Part shown: in pieces, positions 1 through 6,721 of the stretch
Layout: every line of letters starts with the position of its first letter
Position numbering within the stretch: the first letter of the stretch is position 1
NCBI GenBank assembly: GCA_913774955.1
Contig: CAJYKV010000027.1
Coordinates: 186,001 to 250,000, forward strand
Direction: 5' to 3'
Source of the DNA: an uncultured Acidovorax sp.
Lineage (GTDB): Bacteria; Pseudomonadota; Gammaproteobacteria; Burkholderiales; Burkholderiaceae_C
DNA: 64,000 nucleotides
Made by a program: the position numbers and the translations under genes
Notes under the pieces: model-generated
What the model was told of the DNA's origin: nothing
Databases searched by the model: none
Seen by the model: the letters and a program-made list of their open reading frames with translations, nothing else

Positions 1-990
1 CGGCTTGAGCGCGTAGTCGTGCTTCTCGCTCTCGGTCGTGAACATGTTCTCGCGGTACTTGTCCCAGTGGCCGGTCTTCTCCCACAGGTGCTTGTCGAGG
101 ATCTGCGGGCCCTTCACCTCCTGGTAGCCGTTGTCGCGGTACACCTGGCGCATGTACTGCTCCACGCCCTGCCAGATCGTCCAGCCCTTCGGGTGCCAGA
201 ACACCGTGCCGGGCGAGTGCTCGTCGATGTGGAACAGGTCCAGCTCGCGGCCGAGGCGGCGGTGGTCGCGCTTCTCGGCTTCTTCGATGCGCTTGACGTA
301 CGCCTCCAGGTCCTTCTTGTCGGCCCAGGCGGTGCCGTAGATGCGCTGCAGCTGCTCGTTCTTGGCGTCGCCGCGCCAGTACGCGCCCGAGACGCGCGTG
401 AGCTTGAACACCTTCAGGAAGCGCGTGTTCGGCACGTGCGGGCCGCGGCACATGTCCACGTATTCCTGGTGGTAGTAGAGGCCCATGGCCTTCTCTTCGG
501 GCATGTCCTCGACGAGGCGCAGCTTGTAGTCCTCGCCGCGTTCACGGAAGACGTCGATCACCTCGGCGCGCGGCGTCATCTTCTTGACGACGTCGTAGTC
601 CTGGGCGATGAGCTCCTTCATGCGCTGCTCGATCGCCGCGAGGTCGTCGGGCGTGAACGGGCGCTCGTAGGCGATGTCGTAGTAGAAGCCCTCGTCGATC
701 ACGGGGCCGATCACCATCTTCGCCGTCGGGTAGAGCTGCTTGACGGCATGGCCCACCAGGTGGGCGCAGGAGTGGCGGATGATCTCGACGCCGTCCTGGT
801 CGCGCGGCGTGATGATCTGCAGGCGCGCGTCGTGGTCGATCACGTCGCTGGCGTCCACGAGGCGGCCGTCCACCTTGCCCGCCACGGTCATCTTGGCCAG
901 GCCCGGCCCGATGGACTGGGCCACGTCGGCCACCGTGACGGGGCCGGGATATTCGCGTTGGGAATTGTCGGGGAGCGTGATCCGGATCAT
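1..990 (-). CDS. thrS: Threonyl-tRNA synthetase, N-terminal half (cut by window edge)
   Basis: Charges tRNA-Thr with threonine in the cytoplasm. The visible 330 residues start [15 protein letters not shown] and hold an N-terminal TGS domain (about 1-62), then the editing domain with the HxxxH motif (H73, H77, in HSCAHLVGH) and the later MCRGPH Cys/His motif that clears mischarged Ser-tRNA. The catalytic core begins near residue 245 ([16 protein letters not shown]) and runs off the window. Full-length family members have about 640 residues, so roughly half is seen. The start is the ATG at 988-990. The gene sits behind a 220-base leader with its own small peptide and terminator, listed separately, which suggests control by threonyl-tRNA supply. 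The product is certain; only the C-terminal half is unseen. Confidence 0.97.
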   Translation of the reverse strand, partial: MIRITLPDNSQREYPGPVTVADVAQSIGPGLAKMTVAGKVDGRLVDASDVIDHDARLQIITPRDQDGVEIIRHSCAHLVGHAVKQLYPTAKMVIGPVIDEGFYYDIAYERPFTPDDLAAIEQRMKELIAQDYDVVKKMTPRAEVIDVFRERGEDYKLRLVEDMPEEKAMGLYYHQEYVDMCRGPHVPNTRFLKVFKLTRVSGAYWRGDAKNEQLQRIYGTAWADKKDLEAYVKRIEEAEKRDHRRLGRELDLFHIDEHSPGTVFWHPKGWTIWQGVEQYMRQVYRDNGYQEVKGPQILDKHLWEKTGHWDKYRENMFTTESEKHDYALKP

Positions 991-1044
991 GTGCGGGTGC
1001 CTCGGTAGGACAGGGTGATGCGCTGGAGCGGAAAAGGACGGACG

Positions 1045-1138
1045 AAAAAAAACGCGGAACGATGTCCGCGCTTTTCTTCGGTGTGCAGGCGACAGGGAAA
1101 GTGACGTGCAGGCGCGAACGGACAGCCCTTAACGGCTG
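1045..1138 (-). promoter_or_regulatory. Candidate transcription attenuator of thrS
   Basis: On the minus strand three structures can be drawn. Segment 1:2 is CAGCC-GTTAAG-GGCTG (1138-1123), covering the last codons and stop of the leader peptide. Segment 3:4 is CGCGGA-CATCGT-TCCGCG (1070-1053) followed by eight T (1052-1045), an intrinsic terminator. Segment 2:3 pairs TGTCCG[TT]CGC (1124-1114) with GCGCGGACA (1071-1063), nine base pairs with a two-base bulge, and would destroy the terminator. A ribosome stalled on the last Thr codons would mask segment 1 and favour 2:3. The geometry is that of classical attenuation, though no folding was computed. Confidence 0.72.
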
Positions 1139-1179
1139 GTGGAGGAGGTCTCCGTAGTTCGCGGTGTCATAACCGTCAT
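1129..1179 (-). CDS. Threonine-rich leader peptide of thrS
   Basis: A 16-codon reading frame, MTVMTPRTTETSSTSR, ends with TAA at 1129-1131 and lies in the untranslated leader of thrS. Six of its 16 codons are Thr (ACG, ACA, ACT, ACG, ACC, ACC), far above chance, and a purine-rich stretch (GGGCGAGAAAGG) precedes the ATG. This is the hallmark of a ribosome-sensing attenuator peptide, as in the thr, his and pheST leaders of enterobacteria. It is followed by a terminator hairpin (1045-1070) and by a pairing segment able to block that hairpin. The peptide itself probably has no function beyond stalling ribosomes when charged tRNA-Thr is short. Its existence is inferred from sequence alone. Confidence 0.75.
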   Translation of the reverse strand: MTVMTPRTTETSSTSR

Positions 1180-1213
1180 GCCTTTCTCGCCCTTGCTGGT
1201 GATGGATGAGGCC

Positions 1214-1219
1214 ATTCTA
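1214..1219 (-). promoter_or_regulatory. -10-like element for the thrS leader
   Basis: The minus strand reads TAGAAT here, a good sigma-70 -10 hexamer. It would start a transcript near 1207, about 28 bases before the leader peptide ATG. No convincing -35 box is visible. A perfect hairpin (1280-1299, AGGAAGGC-TCAG-GCCTTCCT) without a T tract lies just upstream, after the aceA stop, and may end the aceA message. Confidence 0.4.
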
Positions 1220-1321
1220 CCCTCTCCGGCCGCCAGCCGTGCCGCGGCCCACCGGCACCGCCTGCCCGGCACACCCGGCAGGAAGGCTCAGGCCTTCCTA
1301 CAGGATGCCGCACGGAGCGGA

Positions 1322-2641
1322 TCAGTGGAACTGCTCTTCCTCGGTGGAGCCGGTGAGCGCGGTGACGCTCGACTTGCCGCCCTGGATCACCGTGGTGACG
1401 TCGTCGAAGTAGCCGGTGCCGACTTCCTGCTGGTGCGACACGAAGGTGTAGCCGCGCTCGCGGGCCGCGAATTCGGGCTCCTGCACCTTCTCGACATAGG
1501 CGGACATGCCGCGCTTCACGTAGTCCTGCGCCAGGTCGAACATGTTGAACCACATGCTGTGGATGCCGGCCAGCGTGATGAACTGGTACTTGTAGCCCAT
1601 GGCACCCAGCTCGCGCTGGAACTTGGCGATGGTCGCGTCGTCGAGGTTCTTCTTCCAGTTGAAGGACGGCGAGCAGTTGTAGGCGAGCAGCTTGCCCGGG
1701 TGCTTGGCGTGCACGGCCTCGGCGAACTTCTTGGCGAACTCCAGATCCGGCGTGCCGGTTTCGCACCAGACGAGGTCGGCATAGTCGGCATAGGCCACGG
1801 CGCGGCTGATGGCCTGGTCGATGCCCTTGCGGGTCTTGTAGAAGCCTTCGGCGGTGCGTTCGCCCGTCAGGAACGGCTTGTCGTTCTCGTCGTAGTCGCT
1901 GGTGATCAGGTCGGCGGCTTCGGCGTCGGTGCGGGCGATGACCAGGGTGGGCACGCCGTACACGTCGGCGGCCATGCGGGCGGCGATCAGCTTCTGCACG
2001 GCTTCCTGCGTGGGAACCAGCACCTTGCCGCCCATGTGGCCGCACTTCTTGACCGAGGCGAGCTGGTCCTCGAAGTGCACGCCGCCGGCACCGGCGCGGA
2101 TCATCGCCTTCATCAGTTCATAGGCGTTCAGCACGCCGCCGAAACCGGCTTCCGCATCGGCCACGATCGGCACGTGGTAGTCGACGAAGCCCGCATCGCC
2201 GGGGTTCACGCCCTTGGCCCACTGGATCTCGTCGGCACGGGTGAAGCTGTTGTTGATGCGCTCGACGACCTTCGGCACCGAGTCCACCGGATAGAGAGAC
2301 TGGTCGGGGTACATGGCGGCGTACTCGTTGTTGTCGGCGGCCACCTGCCAGCCCGAGAGGTAGATCGCCTTGATGCCGGCCTTGACCTGCTGCATCGCCT
2401 GGCCGCCGGTGAGCGCGCCGAGGCAGTTCACGTAGGGCTCGTTGTTCACGAGGCTCCAGAGCTTTTCGGCGCCCCGGCGGGCCAGCGTGTGCTCCACCTG
2501 GAACGAGCCGCGCAGCCGCACCACGTCGGCAGCGGAGTAACCGCGCTTGATCCCCTTCCAGCGGGGGTTCTGTGCCCAGTCTTTTTCCAGGGCGGCGATT
2601 TGCTGTTCACGGCTCAGTTGCTCATTGAAGGTTTGGGGCAT
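1322..2641 (-). CDS. aceA: Isocitrate lyase
   Basis: Splits isocitrate into glyoxylate and succinate, the first step of the glyoxylate shunt used for growth on acetate and fatty acids. The 439-residue protein has the expected length of the short bacterial class (E. coli 434). The signature KKCGHMGGK is at about residues 198-206 with catalytic Cys near 200; [17 protein letters not shown] supplies acidic metal ligands. The start is the ATG at 2641 because GGAG lies six bases upstream; another ATG six bases earlier sits directly on the GGAG and is less likely. The gene stands alone with a 250-base upstream region full of dyad repeats, fitting strong carbon-source control. Malate synthase is not in this window. 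Confidence 0.97.
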   Translation of the reverse strand: MPQTFNEQLSREQQIAALEKDWAQNPRWKGIKRGYSAADVVRLRGSFQVEHTLARRGAEKLWSLVNNEPYVNCLGALTGGQAMQQVKAGIKAIYLSGWQVAADNNEYAAMYPDQSLYPVDSVPKVVERINNSFTRADEIQWAKGVNPGDAGFVDYHVPIVADAEAGFGGVLNAYELMKAMIRAGAGGVHFEDQLASVKKCGHMGGKVLVPTQEAVQKLIAARMAADVYGVPTLVIARTDAEAADLITSDYDENDKPFLTGERTAEGFYKTRKGIDQAISRAVAYADYADLVWCETGTPDLEFAKKFAEAVHAKHPGKLLAYNCSPSFNWKKNLDDATIAKFQRELGAMGYKYQFITLAGIHSMWFNMFDLAQDYVKRGMSAYVEKVQEPEFAARERGYTFVSHQQEVGTGYFDDVTTVIQGGKSSVTALTGSTEEEQFH

Positions 2642-2707
2642 GGTCATCTCCAGGGAAGTGGGTGAAAACGCAGGGCAGTTTCTTGCCGCCCTTGGAGACA
2701 ACTGTAG

Positions 2708-2755
2708 GTCTTGTAGAAGACTTTGCCAAGCTCTTATGTCTTATATAAGACATAA
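2708..2755. promoter_or_regulatory. Twin operator-like palindromes upstream of aceA
   Basis: Two sites share the frame GTCTT-N4-AAGAC: GTCTTGTAGAAGAC at 2708-2721 and GTCTTATATAAGAC at 2738-2751. The second is the core of a perfect 22-base palindrome (2734-2755). Their centres are 30 bases apart, about three helical turns, so two dimers would sit on roughly the same DNA face. They lie 67-114 bases upstream of the aceA start. Such sites are typical of GntR or similar dimeric regulators; the protein is not identified here. Confidence 0.7.
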
Positions 2756-2791
2756 ATTTTTCCAAGCCTTATCAACCACTTAGGTCGCCCA

Positions 2792-2889
2792 TTTCGCATC
2801 GAGAAACCACCTTTCTCATATCGAGAAATTTTGCGGCGGCGCAACAATCACATATTTCAGGATATGAAAAGGCGATTTCATCTGCGAAA
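2792..2889. promoter_or_regulatory. Cluster of four TTTC...GAAA dyads
   Basis: Four imperfect inverted repeats with TTTC and GAAA arms occur within 98 bases: 2792-2806 (spacer 7), 2812-2828 (TTTCTC-ATATC-GAGAAA, the most symmetric), 2855-2869 and 2876-2889. They lie in the AT-richer stretch between aceA and the next gene upstream, distinct in sequence from the GTCTT-type sites closer to aceA. They could be binding sites of a second regulator of aceA. No regulator gene is adjacent. Confidence 0.5.
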
Positions 2890-2891
2890 TT

Positions 2892-3326
2892 TCAGACCGG
2901 ACGGTGCGCCATCCAGTCGCCATGCAGCAGGCGAGGCGCACCGCGCAGGAAAGCCGGAGCTATCTCGTACACCAGGCAGGAGAGCCGCGCGCCGGTTTCC
3001 TTCAGCTCCAAAGACACCTCGCGCTTGAGGTACTCGCCGGAGGGTTCGGGCCAGATTTCCTCGATTTCGTCGAGTCGCCTCTCGAGCGCCGGCGTGATGG
3101 CGTACACCTCTCCGAGCACGGGCACGCGCCCGTCCCCTTCCGAATCGGGGCCTGTGAGCGCGATGCCCGGGTAGGCGCCCAGGTCGTAGAGCACTCCGGG
3201 CACGGCAGCGGTGCCGATGGCGACGGGCGGCGGCACGAGACGGGTGATGTCGTTGGCACCGCCGCGGCGGAGGGTCCCGTAGACGAATACGTGGCGCACG
3301 GGATCGGCGCGCAATGGCTCAGGCAT
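2892..3326 (-). CDS. Gamma-glutamylcyclotransferase-like (AIG2/YtfP-type) protein
   Basis: A 144-residue cytosolic protein with the N-terminal motif VFVYGTLRRGG (residues 13-23), the conserved YGTLR fingerprint of the GGCT/AIG2 fold, and GVLYDLGAYPGI further on. Relatives act on gamma-glutamyl amines or peptides releasing 5-oxoproline, or have unknown substrates. An acidic residue expected in catalysis is plausible in EVYAITPALERRLDEIE (about residues 74-90). The start codon lies back-to-back with the divergent exporter gene, only 64 bases apart, so they may share a promoter region. The fold is well supported, the substrate is not. Confidence 0.82.
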   Translation of the reverse strand: MPEPLRADPVRHVFVYGTLRRGGANDITRLVPPPVAIGTAAVPGVLYDLGAYPGIALTGPDSEGDGRVPVLGEVYAITPALERRLDEIEEIWPEPSGEYLKREVSLELKETGARLSCLVYEIAPAFLRGAPRLLHGDWMAHRPV

Positions 3327-3390
3327 GATGTGGCGTCCTCGTTTCTTGACCGTGTCGGCCGCAGTCTATCGGCCGGCGCGGTGCGTTCGC

Positions 3391-4332
3391 ATGCCCAGCC
3401 GTCCCGTCGCCTATCTCTGCCTCGCGCTCAGCATGACCCTGGTGGGCAGCTACGTCGCGCTCTCCAAACCGCTCTCGCAGGCCCTGCCGCTGTTCCTGCT
3501 CGCCTGGCTGCGGTTCGGCATCGGCGGGGTCGGCATGCTGTCGTGGCTGCGCAAGCCGGCGTCGGAGCCACCGATGACGCCCCAGGTGAAGCGGCTGGTG
3601 TTCCTGGAGTCGTTCCTCGGCAACTTCCTGTTCACGCTGTGCATGATCTCCGGCGTCGGGCTGACCAGCGCGGTCACCGCGGGCGTCACCATGGCGGGCA
3701 TTCCGGCGGCCGTGGCGGTGATGAGCTGGTTCTTCCTCAGGGAGCAGGTGCCGCGCCGCACCTGGGCCGCCGTCGTGCTGGCGGTGGCCGGCATCGCGCT
3801 GTTCGCGGTGGCCCAGCCCGGATCGGGAACGCATGGCGGAGCGCCCGGCGCCGGGGGTCCGCATCCGCAGGGCCTTGCCTGGCTCGGGCAATTGCTGCTG
3901 ATCGGCGCCGTGCTGTGCGAGGCCGCCTATTCCGTGATCGGCAAGAAGCTCACGGGCACGCTGGGGCCGCGCCGCATCACCGCGCTGATCAATCTGTGGG
4001 GCTTCGTCCTGGCCACGCCGCTGGGCCTCTACACGGCGCTGCAGTTCGACTTCGCGGCGGTGCGGCCCGGCATGTGGCTGCTGCTGGTCTTCTACGCGCT
4101 GGCGGCGAGCGTATGGACGGTGTGGCTCTGGATGACGGGCCTGAAGGCCGTGCCGGCCGCGCAGGGCGGCGTGTTCACGGTGCTGCTGCCGGTGAGCGCC
4201 GCGCTCGTGGGGGTGCTGGTGCTGGGCGAGCGCTTCACGGCGCTGCAGCTGGTGGCCTTCGGGATCGCCATCGCCAGCGTGCTGCTGGCCACGCTGCCGG
4301 TGCGGGCGCTGCGCGCGCGCCCGCCGGGATGA
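3391..4332 (+). CDS. EamA-family (DMT superfamily) exporter
   Basis: A 313-residue inner-membrane protein with about ten hydrophobic segments arranged as two EamA repeats. It starts MPSRPVAYLCLALSMTLVGS, the usual first transmembrane segment with a G-S-Y turn (VGSYVALSKPL). The second repeat contains WLGQLLLIGAVLCEAAYSVIG. The linker between the repeats is Gly/Pro rich (GSGTHGGAPGAGGPHPQG). Family members export amino acids, nucleosides or drugs; the substrate cannot be read from sequence. The ATG at 3391 is chosen because it begins at the first membrane helix; an in-frame ATG at 3325 would add an unlikely 22-residue polar extension overlapping the divergent gene. It converges on an Lrp-type regulator gene across a structured gap. 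Confidence 0.85.
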   Translation: MPSRPVAYLCLALSMTLVGSYVALSKPLSQALPLFLLAWLRFGIGGVGMLSWLRKPASEPPMTPQVKRLVFLESFLGNFLFTLCMISGVGLTSAVTAGVTMAGIPAAVAVMSWFFLREQVPRRTWAAVVLAVAGIALFAVAQPGSGTHGGAPGAGGPHPQGLAWLGQLLLIGAVLCEAAYSVIGKKLTGTLGPRRITALINLWGFVLATPLGLYTALQFDFAAVRPGMWLLLVFYALAASVWTVWLWMTGLKAVPAAQGGVFTVLLPVSAALVGVLVLGERFTALQLVAFGIAIASVLLATLPVRALRARPPG

Positions 4333-4381
4333 GCGCCGCATGCAAAGCGGTTCACACGACCCAGCGAAGCGGTTCTGGCTA

Positions 4382-4437
4382 GGCGCTGCATCGCAGGCAG
4401 TACAAGTAGTACGACAAGATGCAGCAACGACGCCAGA
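4382..4437. terminator. Large nested hairpin between convergent genes
   Basis: Outer arms GCTGCATC (4385-4392) and GATGCAGC (4418-4425) enclose an inner hairpin GTAC-AAGTA-GTAC (4400-4412); flanking GGCG (4382-4385) and CGCC (4430-4433) could extend it. It lies between the exporter stop (4332) and the convergent regulator stop (4459). No T tract follows on either strand. It may be a two-way terminator or a repetitive extragenic element; no second copy is evident elsewhere in the window. Confidence 0.5.
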
Positions 4438-4458
4438 AGGGTCGTGTGGGCCGCTCCC

Positions 4459-4950
4459 TCAGCGGCCGGTCACCTTGCGGATGGGAGGCTTGATGCTGTC
4501 GCGCCGCGCGGGCAGCAGGGGCGCATCCTCGCGCACGGCGTTCAGGACGATGCAGGTGGAGGTTTCCGCCAGCAGGCAGAAGGCGGTGACGACGGCGTCG
4601 AGGTGGCTCACGTCGATCACGGCGATCTCCAGGATCCAACTGTCGTCGCCGGTCACGTTGTAGGCATTGCGCACCTCGGGCGTCTTTTCGACGAGCTGGA
4701 CCACGCGCGCATACTCCGCGCGCCCGACCCGGATGATCGCGCGGATGCCGTAGCCCAGCGCCGCAGGGTCCACCCGCGCACCGTAGCCGCGGATGATGCC
4801 TGCGGCTTCGAGCTTGCGCACGCGCTCTGTGACGGCAGGCTGGCTGAGGTGCACGCGGCGGCCGAGTTCGGCCATGGTGATGCGCCCGTCCTGCTGCAGC
4901 GCTGCGAGGATGCGGGTATCGTAGGCATCGATTTCGGGGTTTTCGGTCAT
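4459..4950 (-). CDS. Lrp/AsnC-family transcriptional regulator
   Basis: A 163-residue DNA-binding protein. Residues 7-60 form the winged helix-turn-helix (IDAYDTRILAALQQDGR, then LSQPAVTERVRKLE as recognition helix); residues 70-145 form the RAM/AsnC ligand-binding beta-alpha fold (VRNAYNVTGDDSWILEI with the conserved TGxxD). Lrp-like proteins form octamers sensing amino acids and often control a neighbouring exporter. It is divergent from an exporter gene 92 bases away, with a dyad (4997-5015) between, suggesting that it controls that exporter. The start ATG at 4950 opens directly at the HTH domain. The family call is firm; the effector is unknown. Confidence 0.93.
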   Translation of the reverse strand: MTENPEIDAYDTRILAALQQDGRITMAELGRRVHLSQPAVTERVRKLEAAGIIRGYGARVDPAALGYGIRAIIRVGRAEYARVVQLVEKTPEVRNAYNVTGDDSWILEIAVIDVSHLDAVVTAFCLLAETSTCIVLNAVREDAPLLPARRDSIKPPIRKVTGR

Positions 4951-4996
4951 CCCGGCATTTGGCCATGAAAACCCCGGTTGCGGCGCCCGATTCCCG

Positions 4997-5015
4997 TTGA
5001 AATGCCATGTTTCAA
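4997..5015. promoter_or_regulatory. Operator-like dyad between lrp-type regulator and exporter
   Basis: TTGAAA-TGCCATG-TTTCAA is a perfect 6+6 dyad, 28 bases before the exporter ATG and 47 bases before the divergent regulator ATG. Lrp-family sites are often A/T-armed dyads of this size. It is the only clear symmetric element in the 92-base gap. Confidence 0.55.
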
Positions 5016-5042
5016 AGCGTCCGGCTTTCATAGCATATCGGC

Positions 5043-5972
5043 ATGCAAACCACCGCACCTCCTGCCCTTTCCTCCTTCTCGCGGCTGCCCGCAGGCGTCC
5101 TTGCGGCGCTGCTGTGCTGCTACTTCGTGTGGGGCTCCACCTACCTCGCCATCCGCGTGGCGCTGCAGAGCCTTCCGCCGTTTTTCCAGATGGGCACCCG
5201 CTTTCTGGTCGCGGGCGCGCTGCTCGCGCTGTGGACGGCCTGGCGCGGGCGCCAACCGGGACGCCCCCGCGGGTTTCCCACGGCGCTGCAGTGGCGCAAT
5301 GCGCTGGTGGTGGGGACGCTGATGCTGGGCGGCGGCATGGGGCTGATCGCGACGGCCAGCCAGGGCGTCGGCTCGGGCCTGATCGCCACCTGCGTCGCCG
5401 CGGTGCCGTTGATGGTGACCGGCTGGGGACTGCTGTGGGGCCGCAGGCCCGGGCGGTGGGAAATGGCGGGCGTCTGCCTCGGTGCGCTGGGCGTGGCGCT
5501 GCTGATGCGCGGCGAGAGCTTTTCGGCATCGCCTGCGAGCATGGCCTGCGTGCTGGTGTCGACGGCATGCTGGTCGCTCGGCTCGGTGCTTTCCACCACG
5601 CGCTTCCCGCTGGCCCCGGGCCCGGCCGGCTTTTCCAGCGAGATGCTGTGCGGCGGTGCCGTGCTGATGGCCGTATCGCTGGCGCTGGGGGAGCGCCCCG
5701 TGTGGCCCGCTGGAGCGGCGCCGGTCGCGGCCTGGCTGTACCTGGTGGTGTTCGGTTCGCTGGTGGCCTTCAGTGCCTATATGTACCTGCTGGCGCACGC
5801 GAGCCCGGCATTGGCATCGAGTTACGCCTTCGTCAACCCGGCAGTGGCGCTGGCCCTCGGCAGCGCGCTCGCGGGCGAAGCGCTGTCCGCGCGGGAGGGC
5901 TGGGCGTGCGCCGTGATCCTGGCGGCGGTGGCCCTGATCCTGATCGGGCAGGGACGCCGCCGGCGGGGCTGA
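5043..5972 (+). CDS. EamA-family exporter (YedA-like)
   Basis: A 309-residue inner-membrane transporter with ten predicted hydrophobic helices in two EamA repeats. Typical fingerprints are LLCCYFVWGSTYLAIRVAL in helix 1 and SSYAFVNPAVALALG late in the second repeat, both characteristic of the YedA/RhaT-like branch of drug/metabolite transporters. The C terminus ends in a basic stretch GRRRRG on the cytoplasmic side. It is divergently transcribed from an Lrp/AsnC-type regulator, a layout usual for amino acid efflux pumps, so export of an amino acid or related metabolite is a reasonable inference. A large inverted repeat (6027-6069) follows as likely terminator. Confidence 0.88.
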   Translation: MQTTAPPALSSFSRLPAGVLAALLCCYFVWGSTYLAIRVALQSLPPFFQMGTRFLVAGALLALWTAWRGRQPGRPRGFPTALQWRNALVVGTLMLGGGMGLIATASQGVGSGLIATCVAAVPLMVTGWGLLWGRRPGRWEMAGVCLGALGVALLMRGESFSASPASMACVLVSTACWSLGSVLSTTRFPLAPGPAGFSSEMLCGGAVLMAVSLALGERPVWPAGAAPVAAWLYLVVFGSLVAFSAYMYLLAHASPALASSYAFVNPAVALALGSALAGEALSAREGWACAVILAAVALILIGQGRRRRG

Positions 5973-6026
5973 CTTTCCGCACCTCGAAACGATCGCGATT
6001 CCCACGGCCGTGTCGCAACAACTGGA

Positions 6027-6069
6027 GGCAAAAAAACGCGCGCTTCCCTTGGAAACACGTTTTTTTGCC
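6027..6069. terminator. Perfect A7/T7 inverted repeat
   Basis: GGCAAAAAAACG (6027-6038) and CGTTTTTTTGCC (6058-6069) are perfect 12-base inverted repeats separated by 19 bases. With an A tract before and a T tract after the loop it resembles a two-way intrinsic terminator for the upstream exporter, although the T run lies inside the stem. It also sits 79 bases before the SWIB gene, so it could instead bend DNA or bind a protein at that promoter. Confidence 0.55.
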
Positions 6070-6147
6070 AGTAGCATTCGCCGAACCAGTGGACAGCAGG
6101 TTTTCGCTGGTGAACCGCTATTTCACTCCCAACAAGGAAAAACCAAC

Positions 6148-6453
6148 ATGGCAACTGCAAAGAAAGCTCCGGCTGCCGACAAGGCCGCGGCGCCCGCCAA
6201 GAAGCGCACGCCGAACGCCGCCTTCATGAAGGCCCTGACGCCCAGCCCGGCGCTGGCCGCCGTGGTCGGCTCGGACCCGCTGCCGCGCACCGAGATCATC
6301 AGCAAGCTGTGGACCTACATCAAGGCCAACAACCTGCAGGACGCCGCCAACAAGCGCATGATCAACGCCGACGCGAAGCTGAAGGAAGTGTTCGGCAAGC
6401 CGCAGGTCTCGATGTTCGAGATGGCCGGCCTGATCGGCAAGCACGTCAAATGA
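6148..6453 (+). CDS. SWIB/MDM2-domain small DNA-associated protein
   Basis: A 101-residue protein with an Ala/Lys-rich, histone H1-like N terminus (residues 1-25, many K, A and P) followed by a SWIB domain (about 30-98: LAAVVGSDPLPRTEIISKLW, then NKRMINADAKLKEVFG). Bacterial SWIB proteins occur in Chlamydia and many beta-proteobacteria; a role in chromatin or topoisomerase function has been suggested but is not settled. AAGGA about ten bases upstream of the ATG supports the start. It is a single gene flanked by an inverted repeat upstream and an intrinsic terminator at 6540-6564. The basic tail would bind DNA non-specifically (inference). Confidence 0.9.
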   Translation: MATAKKAPAADKAAAPAKKRTPNAAFMKALTPSPALAAVVGSDPLPRTEIISKLWTYIKANNLQDAANKRMINADAKLKEVFGKPQVSMFEMAGLIGKHVK

Positions 6454-6539
6454 CGCGCGCTGCGGCGGCCTGCTGAAAGGCCGTCCACCCGCGCCGCCGC
6501 GCATGCGCCATGCTGCATGGGCCGGTGGATCGCAGCACG

Positions 6540-6564
6540 AAAAAGCCGGCTTCGCCGGCTTTTT
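6540..6564 (+). terminator. Intrinsic terminator after the SWIB gene
   Basis: AAAAAGCCGGC-TTC-GCCGGCTTTTT is a perfect 11-base stem with a three-base loop and T-rich end, 87 bases after the SWIB stop codon. The A tract means it could also work in the opposite direction. Confidence 0.9.
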
Positions 6565-6721
6565 CTTTGGGCGCACGAATGGGGATGGGGTCGAGCGGCC
6601 GTGAATGCCATGGCCCGGCGCCGGCTTTTATCGAGAATTATTCGCGTCTGCCCTATCATCCGCGCTCATCCTGGCGAACCGCCGGCCTGCCACCCCCTTC
6701 GCAAAGAAAGAGACCGTCCGC

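Noticed and set aside
1280-1299. Perfect hairpin after aceA as intrinsic terminator
   Set aside because: No T tract on either strand; kept only as a note in the leader entry.
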